A stretch of DNA of 64,000 nucleotides, from NCBI GenBank assembly GCA_947259175.1, contig CAMYKW010000027.1, positions 1-64,000 on the forward strand, in the 5' to 3' direction. A program made the translations under genes and the position numbers. Source of the stretch: an uncultured Gammaproteobacteria bacterium (GTDB lineage: Bacteria > Pseudomonadota > Gammaproteobacteria > Arenicellales > JAANXG01). Under the pieces are notes generated by a model. The model was not told the origin of the DNA and did not search any database. It saw only the letters and a program-made list of their open reading frames with translations. Positions 61,426 through 64,000 of the stretch are shown here, piece after piece. Position 1 is the stretch's first letter, and each line of letters starts with the position of its first letter.

Positions 61426-61956
61426 ATGACGGACGATACTCACGACGAATTCCACAACAACGATGGATACCGGCGCAATGTCGGGATCATCTTGTTCAAT
61501 CGTTATAACCAAGTATTGTGGGCGCGGCGGCGCGCCCATGACGGCTGGCAGTTCCCACAAGGCGGGGTGCGGTACAACGAGACTCCCGAGGAGGCGTTGT
61601 TTCGCGAGTTGTACGAGGAGGTCGGATTGACCCGTGAACATGTGCGTGTGATTGCCAGGACCCAGGATTGGCTTAAATACGATCTGCCCCGCAAATTGCG
61701 ACGCAGACAACGATCAACACAAGAGACATTCATGGGGCAGAAGCAAATCTGGTTCCTGCTGCGTCTGTTGTGTGAAGACTCCAAGGTGTGTCTCAATACC
61801 TCGCCCAAGCCGGAGTTCGATCAATGGCAGTGGATCGAATACTGGCGCGCGGTGGACCAGATCGTGGATTTCAAGCGTCAGGTGTACAAGATGGCGCTGA
61901 CCGAACTGGAGCGATTTCTGCCTAACCTGGCAATGAGTCCCCGCCGCTCACGATAG
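61426..61956 (+). CDS. rppH: RNA pyrophosphohydrolase RppH
   Basis: From ATG 61426 (MTDDTHDEFHNNDGYRRNVGI) the protein has 176 residues, near the usual RppH size. The Nudix box GGVRYNETPEEALFRELYEE continues VGL, matching GX5EX7REUXEEXGU, and the FKRQVYKMALTEL tail is typical. It removes pyrophosphate from the 5' end of mRNA to start decay. No SD is visible at any candidate start. Confidence 0.93.
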   Translation: MTDDTHDEFHNNDGYRRNVGIILFNRYNQVLWARRRAHDGWQFPQGGVRYNETPEEALFRELYEEVGLTREHVRVIARTQDWLKYDLPRKLRRRQRSTQETFMGQKQIWFLLRLLCEDSKVCLNTSPKPEFDQWQWIEYWRAVDQIVDFKRQVYKMALTELERFLPNLAMSPRRSR

Positions 61957-61972
61957 TTCCGAGAACAACACC

Positions 61973-63067
61973 GTGAAACTCGTTAGCGTGCGCCGCAGTG
62001 TCTGGTGGTTATGTTTGCCACTGGTGTTTAACCTGGTCGGCTGTTCGACGGACAGCAACAGCGCGCCCAAGGCTTCGAAACCGCAGCGACGTGATGCCCC
62101 GCATTTAGTCGAAATCAGCGATGTCAGACGGCAAACACTCACCTATCCCTTTGAACGGTCCGGTACGTTGCGTGCGCTTCGGGAGGCGCGGATATTCAGT
62201 CAAGAGGAAGGCGCGGTATTGAAGGTGTTGGTGCGTGAGGGCGACGACGTCGCCGCCGGGGATGTGTTGGTGCGTTTGGATGACCGTGTTTTAACCGCGG
62301 AGCTGGACAAGTCCATTGCCAAACGCAGGCAATTTGAAAGTGATGTCAACCGATTGCAGCGCCTGCGCAGGAAGGATCTGTCCAGCGAGGAGACATTGAC
62401 CAAAGCGAAGACCGATTTACAGATCGCGGTTGCCGAGGAACGCTTGCTGAAAACGCGTCATGACTACATGACCATCCGTGCCCCTTTTGCCGGCACAATC
62501 GCGGAGCGTCTCATCAACGCCGGTGATGTCGCGCCGAAGCATCAACATTTAATGACTCTGGTTGATTCCTCGTCCCTGATCACCGATGTCAGCGTGTCGG
62601 AATTGCTGTTACCGGGACTGCAAGTCGGTGATGACGTGTCGGTGAGCATCGACGCGCTAGGCAAGCGGCGGCTGCCGGGTGTTATCAGCCGCATCTATCC
62701 GACTATCGATCGCGACACACGCAGGGGAAGACTGGAGGTGGTGCTGGAAAAGGTGCCGGAATCGGCGCGGGCCGGCCAATTCTGTCGGGTGGTGATCACC
62801 AGCCGGCGCACGGATGCGATAACTGTACCCCTTGCTGCGCTGCGCCGCGACGAAAACGGTGAGTACGTGTTCGTGATCGACCCAGACTTGCAGGTTCGGC
62901 GCCGCGGCATACACACCGGACTGCGCCTTTCGGATGCGGTGGAAGTGGTGTCCGGCGTGAGCGTCGGGGAGCGGGTGGTGACATCGGGCTTTCTCGATCT
63001 ACGTGAGGGACAAAAGGTGAAGCCAACGACTTCCGTGGCCGCGCCCGGTGTAACCCGTGGTGGCTAA
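61973..63067 (+). CDS. RND efflux periplasmic adaptor, lipoprotein
   Basis: A 364-residue membrane-fusion protein from GTG 61973 with a lipobox (FNLVGC), the biotinyl-lipoyl hairpin (EEGAVLKVLVREGDDVAAGDV and, after a coiled coil at 105-150, IRAPFAGTIAERLINAGDV) and beta-barrel domains. It links an RND pump to an outer-membrane channel. It overlaps the pump gene by 8 bases. Substrate unknown. Confidence 0.9.
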   Translation: MKLVSVRRSVWWLCLPLVFNLVGCSTDSNSAPKASKPQRRDAPHLVEISDVRRQTLTYPFERSGTLRALREARIFSQEEGAVLKVLVREGDDVAAGDVLVRLDDRVLTAELDKSIAKRRQFESDVNRLQRLRRKDLSSEETLTKAKTDLQIAVAEERLLKTRHDYMTIRAPFAGTIAERLINAGDVAPKHQHLMTLVDSSSLITDVSVSELLLPGLQVGDDVSVSIDALGKRRLPGVISRIYPTIDRDTRRGRLEVVLEKVPESARAGQFCRVVITSRRTDAITVPLAALRRDENGEYVFVIDPDLQVRRRGIHTGLRLSDAVEVVSGVSVGERVVTSGFLDLREGQKVKPTTSVAAPGVTRGG

Positions 63068-64000
63068 CGCCAAGCTACGCAGCGGCGGTCTGGCGGTGTG
63101 GTCCATTCGCCATCCAGTGGGTACCGTCATGATCGCGCTGGCGGTGGTGGTCTTGGGGCTCTCGGCATTAGATCGTTTGGCGGTGGACCTGCTACCGAAG
63201 CTCATCTACCCGCAGATCAGGGTGCGGATTATCGATCCCGGGGTATCCGCCAAGGTAATGGAGGATCAGGTAACGCGGCAACTCGAGGAACAGTTGGCGA
63301 TAACCGAGGACGCGATCCATGTGGAATCCAAGACCGTCGAAGGGACGAGCACCGTAAGTCTCTCGTTCCCCTACGGCAAGGATATTGATATCGCGTTGCG
63401 GGATGCAAGCACACGTTTGGATCGCGCCAAACGGTTCCTTCCCGATACCATCGATCCGCCGATCATATATAAGCTCGACCCCAGTCAGATCCCGGTCGCG
63501 GAATATGTATTGAGCTCTGTGCAACGTGATTCGGTGGCGCTGCGTACCTGGAGCGACGATGTATTCGCGAAATTCTTCCTCAATCTGCCGGGGGTGGCCG
63601 CGATCGAGGTGGGCGGCGGGCTGGTGCGCGAGATCCATGTGGTGCCGGATCAGCACCGCTTGGCCGGACTCGGATTGACCATTAACGATGTCGTAAGCGC
63701 TATTGACCGCGGCAACCTGGACCAACCCAGCGGACGACTCTCCCTGCCGGGGCTTGAATTCAGTAGCCGCACCGCCGGACGTGTGGTCAGCCTGGAGCAG
63801 TTGCGACAATTGCCTATAAGCACCCGTGGCAATGAGCAAGTGCCGTTAGGAGAGGTCGCCCAGGTCATTGACGCCCACGAGGACAACCGTCTGCGGGTGC
63901 GATTGAACGGCGTGCCCGGTGTGAAGATATCGGTGCAGAAGCAACCCGATGCCAACACCGTAGACGTCGCCGACGTAGTCTCCGCGCGCATGGCCTGGTT
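63060..64000 (+). CDS. RND-family efflux permease, N-terminal part (3' truncated)
   Basis: The frame is open to the window end and so is missing from the ORF track. GTG 63060 opens VANAKLRSGGLAVWSIRHPV, followed by the first membrane helix (GTVMIALAVVVLGLSAL) and the first porter domain of an AcrB/MdtB-like pump (DPGVSAKVMEDQVTRQLEEQ, LPGVAAIEVGGG). About 313 of roughly 1,030 residues are seen. An inner-membrane proton-driven exporter; substrate unknown. Confidence 0.9.
   Translation, partial: MANAKLRSGGLAVWSIRHPVGTVMIALAVVVLGLSALDRLAVDLLPKLIYPQIRVRIIDPGVSAKVMEDQVTRQLEEQLAITEDAIHVESKTVEGTSTVSLSFPYGKDIDIALRDASTRLDRAKRFLPDTIDPPIIYKLDPSQIPVAEYVLSSVQRDSVALRTWSDDVFAKFFLNLPGVAAIEVGGGLVREIHVVPDQHRLAGLGLTINDVVSAIDRGNLDQPSGRLSLPGLEFSSRTAGRVVSLEQLRQLPISTRGNEQVPLGEVAQVIDAHEDNRLRVRLNGVPGVKISVQKQPDANTVDVADVVSARMAW

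Noticed and set aside
1-64000. CRISPR arrays, tRNA/rRNA genes, phage or complete insertion sequences
   Set aside because: No regularly spaced repeats, no cloverleaf or rRNA sequence, and no transposase or integrase gene was found by reading the window.

Overview
The window reads as a chromosome segment of a GC-rich gammaproteobacterium that can live anaerobically or on sulfur compounds. This is inferred from gene content: a tungsten aldehyde oxidoreductase, a membrane-bound Mo/W formate dehydrogenase, a NarX/NarL-type two-component pair, an RpfF/RpfC (DSF) signalling locus, a PilT/PilU ATPase and siroheme synthase. No rRNA, tRNA, CRISPR, prophage or complete insertion sequence was seen. Genes are dense, and most start-codon choices below rest on visible Shine-Dalgarno (SD) sequences.

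Layout. (1) 1-870: the 3' end of an OGT-like glycosyltransferase, then a strip of short intergenic repeats. (2) 875-9628: NarX/NarL-like pair, DUF1244 protein, MoeB-like protein and an aldehyde:ferredoxin oxidoreductase operon (ferredoxin, W-enzyme, FAD subunit, MoaD-like, small unknown, MoaA). (3) 9963-14662: tungstate ABC transporter TupABC with MoaB, then MoaE and MoeA. (4) 14900-22956: a REC-PAS-GGDEF-EAL protein, then a DSF locus in which rpfF is divergent from acyl carrier protein, ketosynthase and an RpfC-like hybrid kinase. (5) 23059-26803: FecCD-type permease and ATPase without a binding protein, and a subtilase that also carries an HExxH motif. (6) 26890-46026: a formate dehydrogenase and cofactor region: YqeC, a frameshifted small gene, an orphan sigma-54 activator, DUF6494, a SRPBCC protein, an excisionase/PBP regulator, FdhD, then the fdh operon (DUF3305, DUF3306, polyferredoxin, TorD-like, TAT peptide, FdhA, FdhB, two tiny lipoproteins, FdhC), followed by ankyrin, Rieske-like and biotin-ligase-like proteins, MobA and MoaD. 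(7) 46210-64000: methyltransferase, MoaC, S24 peptidase, SDR, DUF302, CysG, ferredoxin-reductase, MoxR/DUF2201 pair, SEL1, FadL, SCP2, PilU, LysR, HAD, RppH and the start of an RND efflux operon.

How it fits together. Almost the whole pterin-cofactor pathway is here (MoaA, MoaB, MoaC, two MoaD, MoaE, MoeA, MoeB-like, MobA, FdhD) with a tungstate importer and two consumers, AOR and FDH, so regions 2, 3 and 6 act as a tungsten/molybdenum enzyme island. The fdh operon has an excellent sigma-54 promoter and an upstream palindrome, and an orphan sigma-54 activator lies about 3 kb away. The DSF locus is the most unusual signalling unit because a dedicated ACP and ketosynthase sit between the signal synthase and its presumed sensor. 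Two 100-bp elements with matching terminal inverted repeats sit directly behind stop codons at 13230 and 22958.
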